The position numbers were made by a program, and so were the translations under genes. From the NCBI RefSeq assembly GCF_001949145.1, contig NW_019091355.1, positions 93,933-157,932 on the forward strand: a stretch of 64,000 nt of DNA, given 5' to 3'. Position 1 is the first letter of the stretch. Every line of letters begins with the position of its first letter. Below the pieces are notes generated by a model. The model did no database searches and had not been told where the DNA came from. It saw nothing but the letters and a program-made list of their open reading frames with translations. Shown here one piece after another: positions 45,501 to 57,049 of the stretch. The stretch comes from Acanthaster planci (Eukaryota; Echinodermata; Asteroidea; Valvatida; Acanthasteridae).

Positions 45501-48500
45501 CTGGCATGCACATGTGCATTATGCAAAGTGTATGGTACAGCCATCACATTTATCATGTGAGGACTATTATGTAATATTTACCCAAAAGAATTCCTGCTGT
45601 ATATATTTTCAGCATCAGACATGTGACTTTCATGCTGTATCTTGTCTTGTTTACATCACACACACATGTGACTATTTCTCTATCTGGGGCCCTCATAGAT
45701 TACATTGTACATTGCACTTACGCCTTGATCCCTCTAGAGCAGATTACATCATGAATGAGTTGGTTAGAAAGAACTCATCTTTAAAATTAAGAAATGCAGT
45801 TTTTATAGCAAACACAAAAGCCATTTATCCTGTTGTGCAAGTTAATGTTTAAACTCTGACTGACCTTGAGAATCCATCATGATAATTAGTGACAAATTAT
45901 TAAATATATTAGGCATTTTTCTAAATTTGTAAACCCTGTTTACCAGAGAATGTCTGGGAAAAAATGTGTGGTGTACCTACATGTATGTACAGTACATCCC
46001 ACTCCCATCCTCTCCTCACGTGGACTTAAACCTTTGGTCTTGTTCTCTGATATAACCTTCATTTCAGAAGCCAGCCTCTGGCTGCACACCTCCAGATGGA
46101 ATACAAGAAACTTTGCCACAAATAGCTGATCCGCCAATCCCTCCTCAGAAGGACACTGTACCCTCCATCTTGAAAGGTTTTTCACCGAGGTAATTTTAGA
46201 AGCTGGAGTTACATGTATTTCAGGTTCCAAGATTAATTTTGTATTTGCTCCACCACAGCCTTTATTGGAGTTGGTTTTGTGCACCAGTTGTGGGAAATCA
46301 TTTCTTAATGATTTATTCATCAGTTCTTTGCTTGGCACTCTTCTTCAGATGGCAGAATTGGTTCATTCGAGGAGGTTTCTCCATCATTATGGTAGCAGGC
46401 TTTGCTTTCATCATACATTATGGACCCGTAGCAATTACTGGCCTTGTAAGTCTTTCATTCTCATGTTTCACTGCTTTCTAGAAGTTGGGTTTTTAATCTA
46501 ATTCCTCAGACTTATGCCTGCCCCTACCCAGCAGCTCTTGGTGGAATATTTTTATCACTGATGATTTTCCACCAGAAATGCAGGTGTCAGTTAATTGAGC
46601 TACATGTACATGTAGTTCGTTAAATTTCAAGAAGGCAAGGTATTTTGGGAACAAAGGGCTTGCAGGAGTCTGCATATAGCTGCACTGGTAGGGCAGGCAA
46701 TCGTGTGCACATGCTGCTGTTCCCAAATGACTTTGGATTCGCTTCAGTTTGGGCATGTCCTATTGGAATACTGAACCAGCTTGTTATCAGCAAATTACTG
46801 CCAACTCTACCCTCACAAGAACCAGTAGTTACATTATTTACATGTCCATGAATACAAGTAGCTACATGTATGTAGAGACAAAGTATCATGCCTAAGGATG
46901 TACACACCACAAACAGGTATGGAATGGACCCCACTAGGATATGGCACGTCATGATCATGACATCCACAGCTACAACATACTAAAAAATATACAGATATTT
47001 CTGGAACAATGTGATAAGTGTTCCATTTTCCTCATTGGTAGCCTACATGTACATACATGTACTGCCCTCTGGAATGCTGCGCATATTCAGTAATACAAGA
47101 CATACATGTAATTAATTGGTTCTCTGCCCTAGGTCTTGCTTATTGAGATGATGTGTTTCCACGAGATAATCACCATTGGTCATGCTGTCTACCGGTCACA
47201 AGACCTTCCCTGGTTCCGCACACTTAGCTGGTACTTCTTGCTGTGTGCCAATTACTTTGTATATGGCCAGAGCATGAAGGACTACTTTGGCATCGTGCTT
47301 CACAGAGACCTGGTACAGTCTTCACAGTTACTTTGAATAAGAAGTTCTTAGAATTGAGATGCATGAATTCTTTGACTGAAAAAAAATTAATTTATTTTTC
47401 ATCAAAACAGTTTGCATTTATGACAGTTACATATAATTGGAACTGATTATATCAAAAGCTCTTTCATGAGAGAGCTAAAAGCCACTCAAAATAAACGGCA
47501 TAATTCTTTTTTTTCCCAGGAATTCTTGCAGCCGCTGATCGATTACTATCGTTTTATTGCTTTCTGGCTTTACATGTTTGGTATGTATACTACTGTATGT
47601 GTCGATATACAGCAACCCTATGTACATTATGTATACCGAAAGGAGAGTAGTTTTCTATTTTTCAATAGGGTATCCAAAAGATATATACACAAAATCAATG
47701 AAAATAGATAAAAGTTGCTTTCATTTTTAATTAATCGATACCCAGGGCCTTGACAATGTGTTTTCTTGTTCACACATTCAATAGTTTGTGCACGGACAGT
47801 ATGTTAAGTACCATCAGGTTGTGCCATGGCACCATTGTTTTTCTGTCCATCAAAGTAATTTAAGTGCACCTGTCGCAGCTTTCTTGCGTTAATTTTGCAT
47901 CTGATAGGAGTGGCAGATTGACATTATGTGCCTTTGTGCCCAGTGTAATCACCATAAATTGTTTCATGCTCCTGCTGTGAATGTATTGACTCTGGGTACA
48001 GGAACATGTGTAGTGCATTTACATGTATGTCAGCTTGCTTAATGCTTGTACAGTATATCAGAATTCTCATGGTCATATAAATCCATCTGTTATAAGTACT
48101 CTACAAATGTAATGTATTTATTTCTCTTCTGAACTTGTACAGGCTTCATGTTGTTTGTGCTGTCACTAAGAAAATCCCAATATCTGGTTCAGTTCACGCT
48201 GGTAAGTTTGTAACACAAATGCATTGATAATTCCAAGCTACAGTTTGCTCTTGGACAGACTATTGATCAACTATTCACACAGGGACTTCTCTTAATAATT
48301 GTTATTTGGTCTTGTTTTTTCCCATTACTTAGTTTGGTTGGACACACATAGCCCTCCTGATTGTTGTTACTCAATCCAACCTGATTGTTCAGAGTATGTT
48401 TGAAGGAATTATCTGGTTTCTTCTCTCAACGACATCTGTCATCTGCAATGACATCATGGCCTACTTGTTTGGTAAGACATAAGCAAGACATAATATAGCG

Positions 48501-50956
48501 CATTAAATGAAGTCACAAATTGCTTCTCTAATTCAGCATTGTCATTGGGTCAGTTGCTTCACGAATAAAATAGTTTGTCAAGTACAATAATTTTGGAAAT
48601 TTCCATGCTACTACTGTGTCCTATGCAGGGAAAAATGTGCTAAAAATTCTATCTGTATTTTCTCATAGAAAGGAAAGATAAGACTGAGTGGGATGATTCA
48701 TTTTTAATCACTAGCAACATCTTTAGTTTCCACTTCTTTGTTAGTATTGAAAATAATGGAAGCCAACTTAAAGTTGGAAGCAAATCCACAATCAGCTTGA
48801 TTCTATCAGCAAACTATATTGAATATGACTCAAAGTACGCACTGTAGTGTTGACTTTTGGCATTATGTTCACGCAACAGTTCATTTTTTGTCTTCTCTTA
48901 TAAAAGGCTTTTTCTTTGGCCGTACTTCACTGATAAAACTTTCACCCAAGAAAACCTGGGAGGGATTCATTGGTGCCTGTTTCTCCACTGTCATCTTCAT
49001 CGTCATTGTGAGTCCTCAACATTTAACAGACGTTAAATTCCCAAAATGGTTGCACTTCCTTGAAGACATTATGAATTTTTGAATGTATCATCTACTGAAG
49101 GACAAGAACCATTGTGAATTACTTCATGTACATGTATGTGGAATAAATCAGCAACAGATTAAGAAATTCTTTCCTTTTTTCAGCTTGCCAACATCCTCAA
49201 ACGCTACACCTTCTTTGTCTGCCCTCCTGAGGTATGTCTACTTGTTTATGATTGACATCAGAAAAAAAATGATTTGATTTCATCAGATTATATATTTAAT
49301 TGTTTTTACCACATCAAAAGTGCTATGTTACTTTTCACATGTTTGTGTTTGTTGACAAATTATGACAAATTTATCCTTGTTGTTAATTCTTCTCATAGTT
49401 TGATGATGAGAAAGGCGAGTTTGTAATGGACTGTGAACCTTCTAGCACCTTCTACCCAAGAGAGTACAATGTACCAGTCTTCATGCAGAACTCACTGGCT
49501 TTGGTAAGTGGAGAAGACATTTCGTGTAAGTGAATCCAGATGAATGAATTGTCTGCTCTTTTTTATTCTCACTGTCTATAAAGTCAGTCATTACTCACAT
49601 GTGTGTTTTTTTCATATGTGGAAGAAGACAATTGGCACCTTATCAGTAAGATGTTTTGAGCAATAGCTCATTGTTTATTTCTATCTGTTTGTAGGTTGGT
49701 ATTGAATGGCAGACCTTCACAACCTTACCAGTGTACATTCACGCTGCTGTAATTGGCCTTTTTGCATCTTTGGTGAGCCCCTTTGGTGGATTCTTTGCTA
49801 GTGGCTTCAAGAGAGCATTCAAGATCAAGGTATGTTAACCAAAGCCACTGCCTGAATATAACAGTCAAGGCTTCTACACAAATCCTGGAGGGTGTCACAT
49901 TTTTGTTTTTATGTACAATTATTTTGTAGGATTTTGGTGATGTGATTCCAGGCCATGGAGGAATCATGGATCGTTTTGACTGCCAATTCTTGATGGCCTC
50001 TTTCCTCTATGTTTATCTCCACACCTTCCTGAAGTAAGTCAAGATGTTGATATCATGAGTTGGTTTGATCGAATACTTTGGTTGGCAATACACATTGGCT
50101 GAGTTCGGGCAGCTTGTTCTTGTATGTTTACGAACAGTTCGATTTGTTGTTCATGGGTTGGCTGCTCAAACGCCAGGAACAAACACTGGTTATTGCTGCT
50201 GACAGTTAATGGCAAGTAATATGCAACATGGCAGCATCCATGTACATGTACGTAATTCAAGAGCTAATGTAGGGAACTAAGCTGATTTTTTTTCTATTTA
50301 ACAGAGGCTTTCATTTCTGTGCAATGGAAAACAGTTATGTTAATTTTCCAAAACTTCCCATTGTCTCTGGCTTTGTAAGCCATCTCTTTCCTTTTTGCAG
50401 CTGTTCAAAACTCAAAATCTCTCAAGTTTTCCGTGTGTTCCTGTAAAACCCTGACGAGGAGGTGGTGTGGGATCCTGTTCCAAGAACAGTGTTCTTGAGT
50501 CATGTTCCCGCCATTCGAGAACGAGAACAAGAAACCTGTGTCAAGAATGGCTGCCTGAGCTCAAAAATTGTGTTCCATTTTAATCAGTTTCGTGCTCGTC
50601 AGTTACGGCATATCTAGTCTTGTTTACTGCCATTTTTTCAATGTGTCATGCTATTTATTTAGCTGAGACTAGCAAAATGAGCTTCCATGATTTCCATTAA
50701 GCTGTACTGAAGTCATTGCAATAGTACATGTATATCATTGAATGTGATACTTTATTCAAACTGACATCACAGTAACCTTGCCATAAAGTCAGCACACAAA
50801 TGAGTACATTGTGCTGAGTTTGAATGTGTCTGCTCCAGGTCTGCCTACCCGCAGAAGCTGGTCCAGCAAATATTTCAACTGAGTGCAGAGGATCAACTGA
50901 TGGTATACAAACAACTTACTGAACATCTGAATAAGACTGGTGTCTTGCCAATGTGA
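42599..50956 (+). CDS. CDS1/CDS2-like: Phosphatidate cytidylyltransferase (CDP-diacylglycerol synthase), thirteen coding exons
   Basis: This membrane enzyme of the ER makes CDP-diacylglycerol from CTP and phosphatidate, the precursor of phosphatidylinositol and cardiolipin. Exons: 42599-42718, 46068-46189, 46349-46445, 47133-47312, 47520-47580, 48143-48201, 48333-48471, 48907-49007, 49184-49231, 49399-49503, 49695-49829, 49930-50033 and 50839-50956 (TGA). All junctions are GT-AG with matching phases, giving 462 residues (human CDS1 461, CDS2 445). It begins MSELRHRE, close to the vertebrate start. The family blocks are [57 protein letters not shown] and [17 protein letters not shown]. The cytidylyltransferase signature S-x-F-K-R-x4[16 protein letters not shown] is complete. 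Several hydrophobic segments fit the known multi-pass topology. It is the single-gene equivalent of vertebrate CDS1/CDS2; which is closer cannot be set here. Confidence 0.95.
43600..43810 (+). repeat. Possible dispersed repeat in the first cytidylyltransferase intron
   Basis: Shares ordered blocks with 33730-33995 (ACATGTCC, AAAACAC, GGTTTGTGCACAG). Tentative because of divergence. Confidence 0.35.
44291..44347 (+). repeat. Tandem repeat, 19-bp unit, three copies
   Basis: GTTTGGGGCTGTTTGCCTT (first copy with two changes) repeated three times in succession. Confidence 0.9.
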
Positions 50957-51018
50957 AGGAGCTCCTGGACAAGTTGAATCAGCAGTAAGTACAGGAAACA
51001 GACCTTGATACTTGATAA

Positions 51019-51128
51019 AAAGGCTGTGTCTGAACAGGCATTGTATATGGGGCTACAGATATTCATTGCATTGCAGTTTCAAAAACTGAAGCCGTAGCCA
51101 CATTATTGCTGATTCAGACATAGCCTAA
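51019..51128. mobile_element. Small MITE with AGGCTGTGTCTGAA ends
   Basis: AAGGCTGTGTCTGAA at the left pairs with TTCAGACATAGCCT at the right, with inner GGCTACAG and GCCGTAGCC words that also pair. The end sequence resembles the TTCGGACACGGCC of the repeats at 32137 and 33107, so they may be one family. It lies in the probable 3' UTR. Confidence 0.55.
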
Positions 51129-52350
51129 AATTTGTGGCTGTAGAATATATAAATAGGCTGTGCCATGGCTTGCTTGTAACCACTTTTTGGTCAAAGCAGC
51201 TTAGAAGCTCAAGGTTATTTCATAGCACCTGTTGAGACTGATTAGTTGTGTAGCAATTCAGTAACATTATCACTGCTACCAGATGAATGTCCTCATCCTG
51301 CCTCTCATCCAAGCAATTTACACTAAACAAACTTCGCAGATAAAGCCTTGTACATGTATATTTTGTGTTGGTGTATATTAACCATATGCTGCCGGGTTTA
51401 ATTTGAAGTTGCATGATGTATAGCCAGGGGATTTTCAAGATGTTCTGTTTTCAGAATTCTTCAAAAATTCATTACTACATGTACTGGACGTTTACACCCA
51501 CGGGAATGACTGTCTTGTGGCTACTCTAATCTGACAGACAATATCTATTGACACCCGAATATTTCAGCCAGGCCTGCCACCTTGTAAAGAGAGCCCAGAT
51601 TGTGTGGTGTTACGTAATTTTCATTGTTCCCAAAATTGGCCCAGTGCGCTGCTGGCCTCTTTTTTGAATGTTTAGCGTGCAGCGGTATTGTATTGCTTAT
51701 CCCTGGAGCACTTTTGTCCCCGGTGGTAATCCGCTCGCGCTGAATGCCACAAACAGTGGAATAATCATTCAAAACATCGATGGCTTCCCTCTGCTATTGA
51801 CAACTGAAAAAAAGTTGGCAATTCCCAGCAGCTTGGTCTTTTGTTCTGAGTACGTGCTTTCGTTACAAGGCTAGTTCCTTTTGTCCAATTTTGGGCACCC
51901 CGGCTATGCATATAAAGCCAATGTCTCCGAAACCGAGCTCCCCGGCAGCCAAGTGGTTAACCATATGGTTTGCTCATGAGAAGAATATTCATCTCAGATA
52001 GAATCTACCACTTGTAGATGAATGGAATTAGCTTGGATATTGTGTAGGATGATGTGATTTATGCGTCCAACTGTGCAGACCAAGCAGCATTGTTTCATTG
52101 TTACATATTTTAATGTTTTTAGCCGCTTGGAATGCAGGTGGCTGTTGGTAAGAGGCAGTACATGTATATTTTGCGTAGATGACAGAAATGATGTTGATGT
52201 ACATACAGTACAAAATTAATATTACAATACCACTGAGTGTGGTTGCTTGGGTATGAAGTATCTATGTATATCTAGAACCTGCAGTGTTAGACATCGAATG
52301 CAGACATCTAATTCTAAGAATCTAACAGATTTTGCATGTCATTGTAAAGA

Positions 52351-52356
52351 AATAAA
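52351..52356 (+). terminator. Candidate poly(A) signal of the cytidylyltransferase gene
   Basis: AATAAA about 1.4 kb after the stop codon. Others at about 53229 and 55570 would give longer 3' UTRs that include the hairpin at 52776-53140. Confidence 0.35.
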
Positions 52357-52775
52357 GTCATAGAAAAAAATTGTTGTAATGTTTCAAACATCATGTAATA
52401 TTGGCCAGAGTTTAACTTGTGTTAAAAAGGTATCTTGAGAATTAGATTAGATTGCCTGTGTTTATTCTGTGTGTAAATGGAGTAAATGAAGCCTGTTGGT
52501 ATGTCATTAAGAAAAATTTAGGTCAGTGTATAAAAACTTGTATTTATTCACCTGTTCCAAGAGCAAGACTCACATGTACAAAGGGTTGAAATTTCTAGCC
52601 TGTGTTTATGTGCTGCATCAGACTAAAAGAGGGCACTCTTTTGCAAACTTATCAAGAGAATGATGCTAGATACCAGTCTTTAGCATAATACTTATGGCTT
52701 TTTGTGTAAAAAGATGATCTTGAACCAGCTTAGAAGAGAACCAACTTGCTACTTTGTTTGCTTGTAGTTTAAATT

Positions 52776-53140
52776 AATAAGGCATTTGCGAGTTAAATTT
52801 GAATAAAATCTGGTACACTGAGTTATCTGATTGCACACAAACATAACAACTTGACTTCCCCAGGCTAAATACACTGTTGCTGTACCTCGTGATTCAGGGC
52901 AAGCTTTTGCTGAGTGACCACCATCTCTGGACTGGTTCCTTTGTGCCCTTCTTTTCCATTGAGAACAGTGTATTGTTGCAAGGCGTCTCCTATGTAACTA
53001 AGGAAAATCTTGCCCCGAATCACGAGGTATAGCAACAGTGGCTTTGGTATGGAGAATGCCAATTGTTATGTTCACGTGAATTTAAAGAACTCAAGTGTAC
53101 CAGATTTTATTCAAATTTAACTCGCAAAAGGCTTATTGCA
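52776..53140. repeat. Long inverted repeat (hairpin), arms about 130 bp, loop about 105 bp
   Basis: Left arm 52776-52903 and right arm 53009-53140 are reverse complements with moderate mismatch. Paired blocks include GCGAGTTAAATTTGAATAAA with its complement, CATAACAA/TTGTTATG, and TACCTCGTGATTC with GAATCACGAGGTA. A transcript crossing it would form a long double-stranded stem. No coding in arms or loop. Confidence 0.85.
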
Positions 53141-53730
53141 CGTACATATGACTGCAAAATTTCAGTGTACAGTATACATCTGAATGATTAACAAATCAGA
53201 ACTTGACTTCATTGGTAATTTTAAGATCAATAAAGTTTTCTGGTGTTTTTTGGCAAGCAAGCATCGTGAATGTATTTTCTGTTCTAGCTATTCTAAGTGG
53301 CTAATGTAACTTACATTTAATATGTTTATTTTATGCCAGTAACATTTCAGGTATGTGATAGTCAGTAGTTTTAACAGTGATTTGTAATTTGGGTGAAAAT
53401 GTTTTTAAAAATAATAGTCATGACATCCTTGATTTCTTCTAATGAATGGCTGTGGATCTCCTAACAGCAAGTAGTAATTAACAGAGAAACTCATTCCCAT
53501 TCACACTGCATCCTAAAAGTGCAACTATTTATTTAAATGAAAGGAATAAATCTAAGTACTGGTAAAATAGTTCTAACCCCAAAGTAAAAGTTTTAGCTCT
53601 TGACATGTTCCGAGAGCAAACACTGAAACTCTATCTGGAACCCATCTTCACCGGCTGTTTAGTGCCAAAAATCAGTGGTTTTGACCTGAATACCTGAGGT
53701 AAAAAAAATCAATTACACCAAGATTTAGCT

Positions 53731-54146
53731 CTCTTAACCCTTAACCTCCTCAATCCTCCAAAATCCTTTGGGCAGTTTTGGAAGATTTTGAAGGATTGAG
53801 GATGAATGGCAAAAGTGCATGACATATTATGAAGGATGCCATGCATGTATGTCGTGGATTAGACTTTGTGTTGTTTTTGCTTAGTCAAACACAAATTCAG
53901 CCTGATAATTCTTTTGATTCAACCGCACAGCAGAAGAATGTCATTCGTACTGCCTCAACATAATGACAGGAATTGCCGGGGGATTATGAAGGATTGAGGC
54001 AGTAGGCACACTTCCAAAAACATTTTCAAGAAATTTTGGAGGATTTTGGAGGATTGAGGCTTAATGCTATTTTTTCATGTCAAAAATCTGAGGATTTTGG
54101 AAGATTGAGGATGGTTCCTAGTAAAAACGCCTAGGGTGTTAGGGCT
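53731..54146. repeat. Repeat element built on GGATTTTGGAGGATTGAGG
   Basis: GGATTGAGG or AGATTGAGG occurs four times on the + strand between 53790 and 54113. Its reverse complement, CCTCAATCCTCCAAAATCC, begins the element at about 53748. The outer parts, TTAACCCTTAACC and GTGTTAGGGCTAA, also roughly pair, suggesting terminal inversion. Confidence 0.55.
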
Positions 54147-54149
54147 AAA

Positions 54150-57049
54150 GAAGCATGAAGTTTATTGAAAACCTCATTTGATCCAGACTTTACCTCTCAG
54201 AAATTTGTGTAAGTAAAAGCTTAATCTAGAGAGTTGCACTATTTTAAGAGTATAAATTGCATGGTACCTTATTTTATTATTTTACAAGAATGTACACGTA
54301 CCATCATTTTAATTACCTAACAGATATTATTGGATATATTCATGTTTCAGCCATTACACTCACATGATATCGGTGTTTTGTCAGTGCAATACATTCATTA
54401 GTATACTGTTGTGCTGTGTGTATTTGTAAAATTTTGTCAATGTGCACAGATCTTACAAATTGGTAATATAATTATGTTTATGGGCAATACATGTAGTTTG
54501 GTTTAACCAACATGTTGGAATTTAACATGCTTCCCTCATCGCAGTATGGTTAATCACCCCCCCCCACCCTGCAGCTCATTGGGGGTTTAGAAATCAGTTT
54601 TTGAAGTACCTTTTTGTAAAATTTTCATGTGGATAACTTGCATAGGTACATTCAGAGACAGATTTTTATACAAAAACAATGATTGTTAAATGAACTATGA
54701 AAGAAAAATTGCATTAAATTAGATAAGTAATTGACCCAGCACAGACCAGTTGAAATTAAAATAACTCAACAAGCCACTTGGTATCCCAGCTGGACTGCAC
54801 ATTCCCAAAATTATGTTCATTGGAGGTCTTTCGAGAGCGGAATTTATAAGCGCACAACTCATGCCCTGAAAGCTTGTGTGCTTTGGTCACAAATGGCCTC
54901 ATCACAACTATGTCCTGGTAGAATGATGCCATTTCTTTTGTGTCAAGAGAAAATTCAACATTTTAGCTTGTGATAGACGCCCGTTTCAGTGATAACTTTA
55001 CTAAGATTCTAGAAATTAAGATTGTTGGTGCTCAGTCTATCAAATGTCTACTCCATCGGGAATTGTGTTTTCGCATCTGAATTTGATAATTTAAATGACA
55101 GGTGTTAACTTGAGTCCAAAGGAAGGAGGAAAAACCTGTCATTACATGGTTAAGAGGATTTGGGTATGCAATTCCCATTGACAATGTTGTAAGCAATCCT
55201 CCAATGACATACAGAAAGTCAGTTTATGAAATTAATGTCATTCGTTTTTGCCTTGGGTCCAAAAACCTAAACTGCTTCAGTGGCAAGAGTCCTATGAGAT
55301 TGACTTACTCTAGTCTTCTGTTTTGTACTCAGTTCTACTGTTACTACTAGAATGTTAATTTCTCATTAGATAATGATATAGCTTGGTGTTAATATTGGTG
55401 TATTTAGAATTAACTTTCAATTGGCAGTTAGTTGGGAGGAGAGAGTATTTGTCTGTAAAGAAATTTAAAGCAGTGTAAATTGTTGCAATAACTGAATCGA
55501 TGATTTGTGTTCGAATGAATGTAAAAGCAAATTGCAATGTAACTGAATCAATGTTTCACCAGTGAACCTTGAATAAAGTTTCTGAAGTACATGTAAATTG
55601 CAGCTGTAATTTGTTATATTTTGGCCAACTGAGGGCGCTCTGTCATTTTGTGGCCTCATATCCTCATAAGGAGACGCAATTAATGACGTCTGTGGGAGGC
55701 TCATTTTTTACCCTCACTGAACGAAAGTAAACAAAAGATGCTAGAGATCGTAATGTGCCTAAAACCAGTCAGATTCTGATTTGGAATTAGGTTTCCCTAT
55801 GTGAACTGGCAAATCCGACAACTGGAATTAAGAGCCATAATCATTGGACATCGCAGGTAGCGCTTCGATGGCTCGTCGCCCATGGCCCAGCGCCCGCGCC
55901 GAACGGGGCTCTGGGAGGAATTCTGTGAAGTTGCCAAACTACTGCGCTGGTGTTTTTTAAGAATTAATTAATGAACGAGGGAGTGTAGTGATGCCGCGGC
56001 AATGGCGCTCTCTCAGAGAAGAGTGTACAGAAACTGCAGCGGTACCCGCGGGAACATAAAAGAATGGATTCAGAAGTACACCATTATTTTGTACCTGACG
56101 TGCTTGAGCACTGGTACATGTGTTTACAGCAATGATTGCTGTACTTAACTGAACAAGAAATGTCAAAGTGAAACACGGTATACATGCGTATGAGTTTCAT
56201 AACTGCCTTTTATTGGAGCATGATGACTTAATGTAAAATCTGCTTCTTTTTTTGTAAATAAATGTTGTTTAAATTACTTAACATTTTTACAGGTAACTAC
56301 ATTAAAAAAATCTATGGCGTTTTTTAGGGATGGGGTGAGTTCAGGGTCAGGTTTAGACCCACCCTCCCCGCAGTCAGACTTAAAACATTCACCACATACG
56401 ATTAAAAATACTCATATATCGTAACGTTCCACTGGCAAGAAAACTCTGGACAAACTAGTATCAGTAGCTCGGGGGCCCTCCTGTCTTCTGAATTATCTGT
56501 GTATAGTGTGTCCTATATGGTCCTACTGCGTGCTATGTATTTCATGTTACCTGTGCAGAGTTAACTTCCAAGCTTAAAACCTTAACTGTAAAATATCAAC
56601 ACGGAAGTATCTTTAGTGCGTTTAGTGGTTACCCTTGATGAATAGCCTATTCTAGTCGTAGGTGGACATAATGTCGGCGTAAGATTTTTTTTTAAATACA
56701 GAATAGCCATCTTAAGACCAAAAGTGTTTTATTGTACACATAATTAATGTCCTTCAATGTAGCAATGCCAAATTTACAATATATTTTCTAAATAAAATTG
56801 AATTACAACAACAAAGAAATTAACGGCAATGTTGCAAGCCTGCAGTTTTACAATAATTGCATTGAACATGCGTTATTTGACGTTGAGTTCTTGAGACACA
56901 CTGAAGGGAGCTGCAATAGCGATATTTTTTATATAGTGCTTTGAACTTCAAGCCCAGCAAAAAAGCATGGCATTACACAATTTCGTGTGATCACGATCGT
57001 CTCTACAAACCTTTTCTCTTATTTGTCAACTTCTCATAACTTAATCCCG
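54150..57049. other. Intergenic DNA, no gene recognised
   Basis: Only short frames without known domains. The last 300 bases before 57050 probably include the 3' UTR of the Ig gene on the minus strand. Confidence 0.45.
56728..56733 (-). terminator. Candidate poly(A) signal of the Ig-domain gene
   Basis: AATAAA on the minus strand, about 315 bases after the stop codon. Confidence 0.4.

Larger units (their letters stand above)
42719..46067 (+). other. Long first intron of the cytidylyltransferase gene
   Basis: Bounded by GTAAGA and TTTCAG. It holds a short tandem repeat at 44291 and a possible dispersed repeat near 43600-43810. Other open frames within it match nothing I know. Confidence 0.7.
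50957..52775 (+). other. Probable 3' UTR of the cytidylyltransferase gene and downstream DNA
   Basis: No coding signal. A small inverted-repeat element lies at 51019-51128 and the first AATAAA is at 52351. If that signal is used the 3' UTR is about 1.4 kb. Confidence 0.5.

Noticed and set aside
45940-46338. 132-codon minus-strand open frame
   Set aside because: It is antisense to exon 2 of the cytidylyltransferase gene, which has matching splice phases and family similarity.
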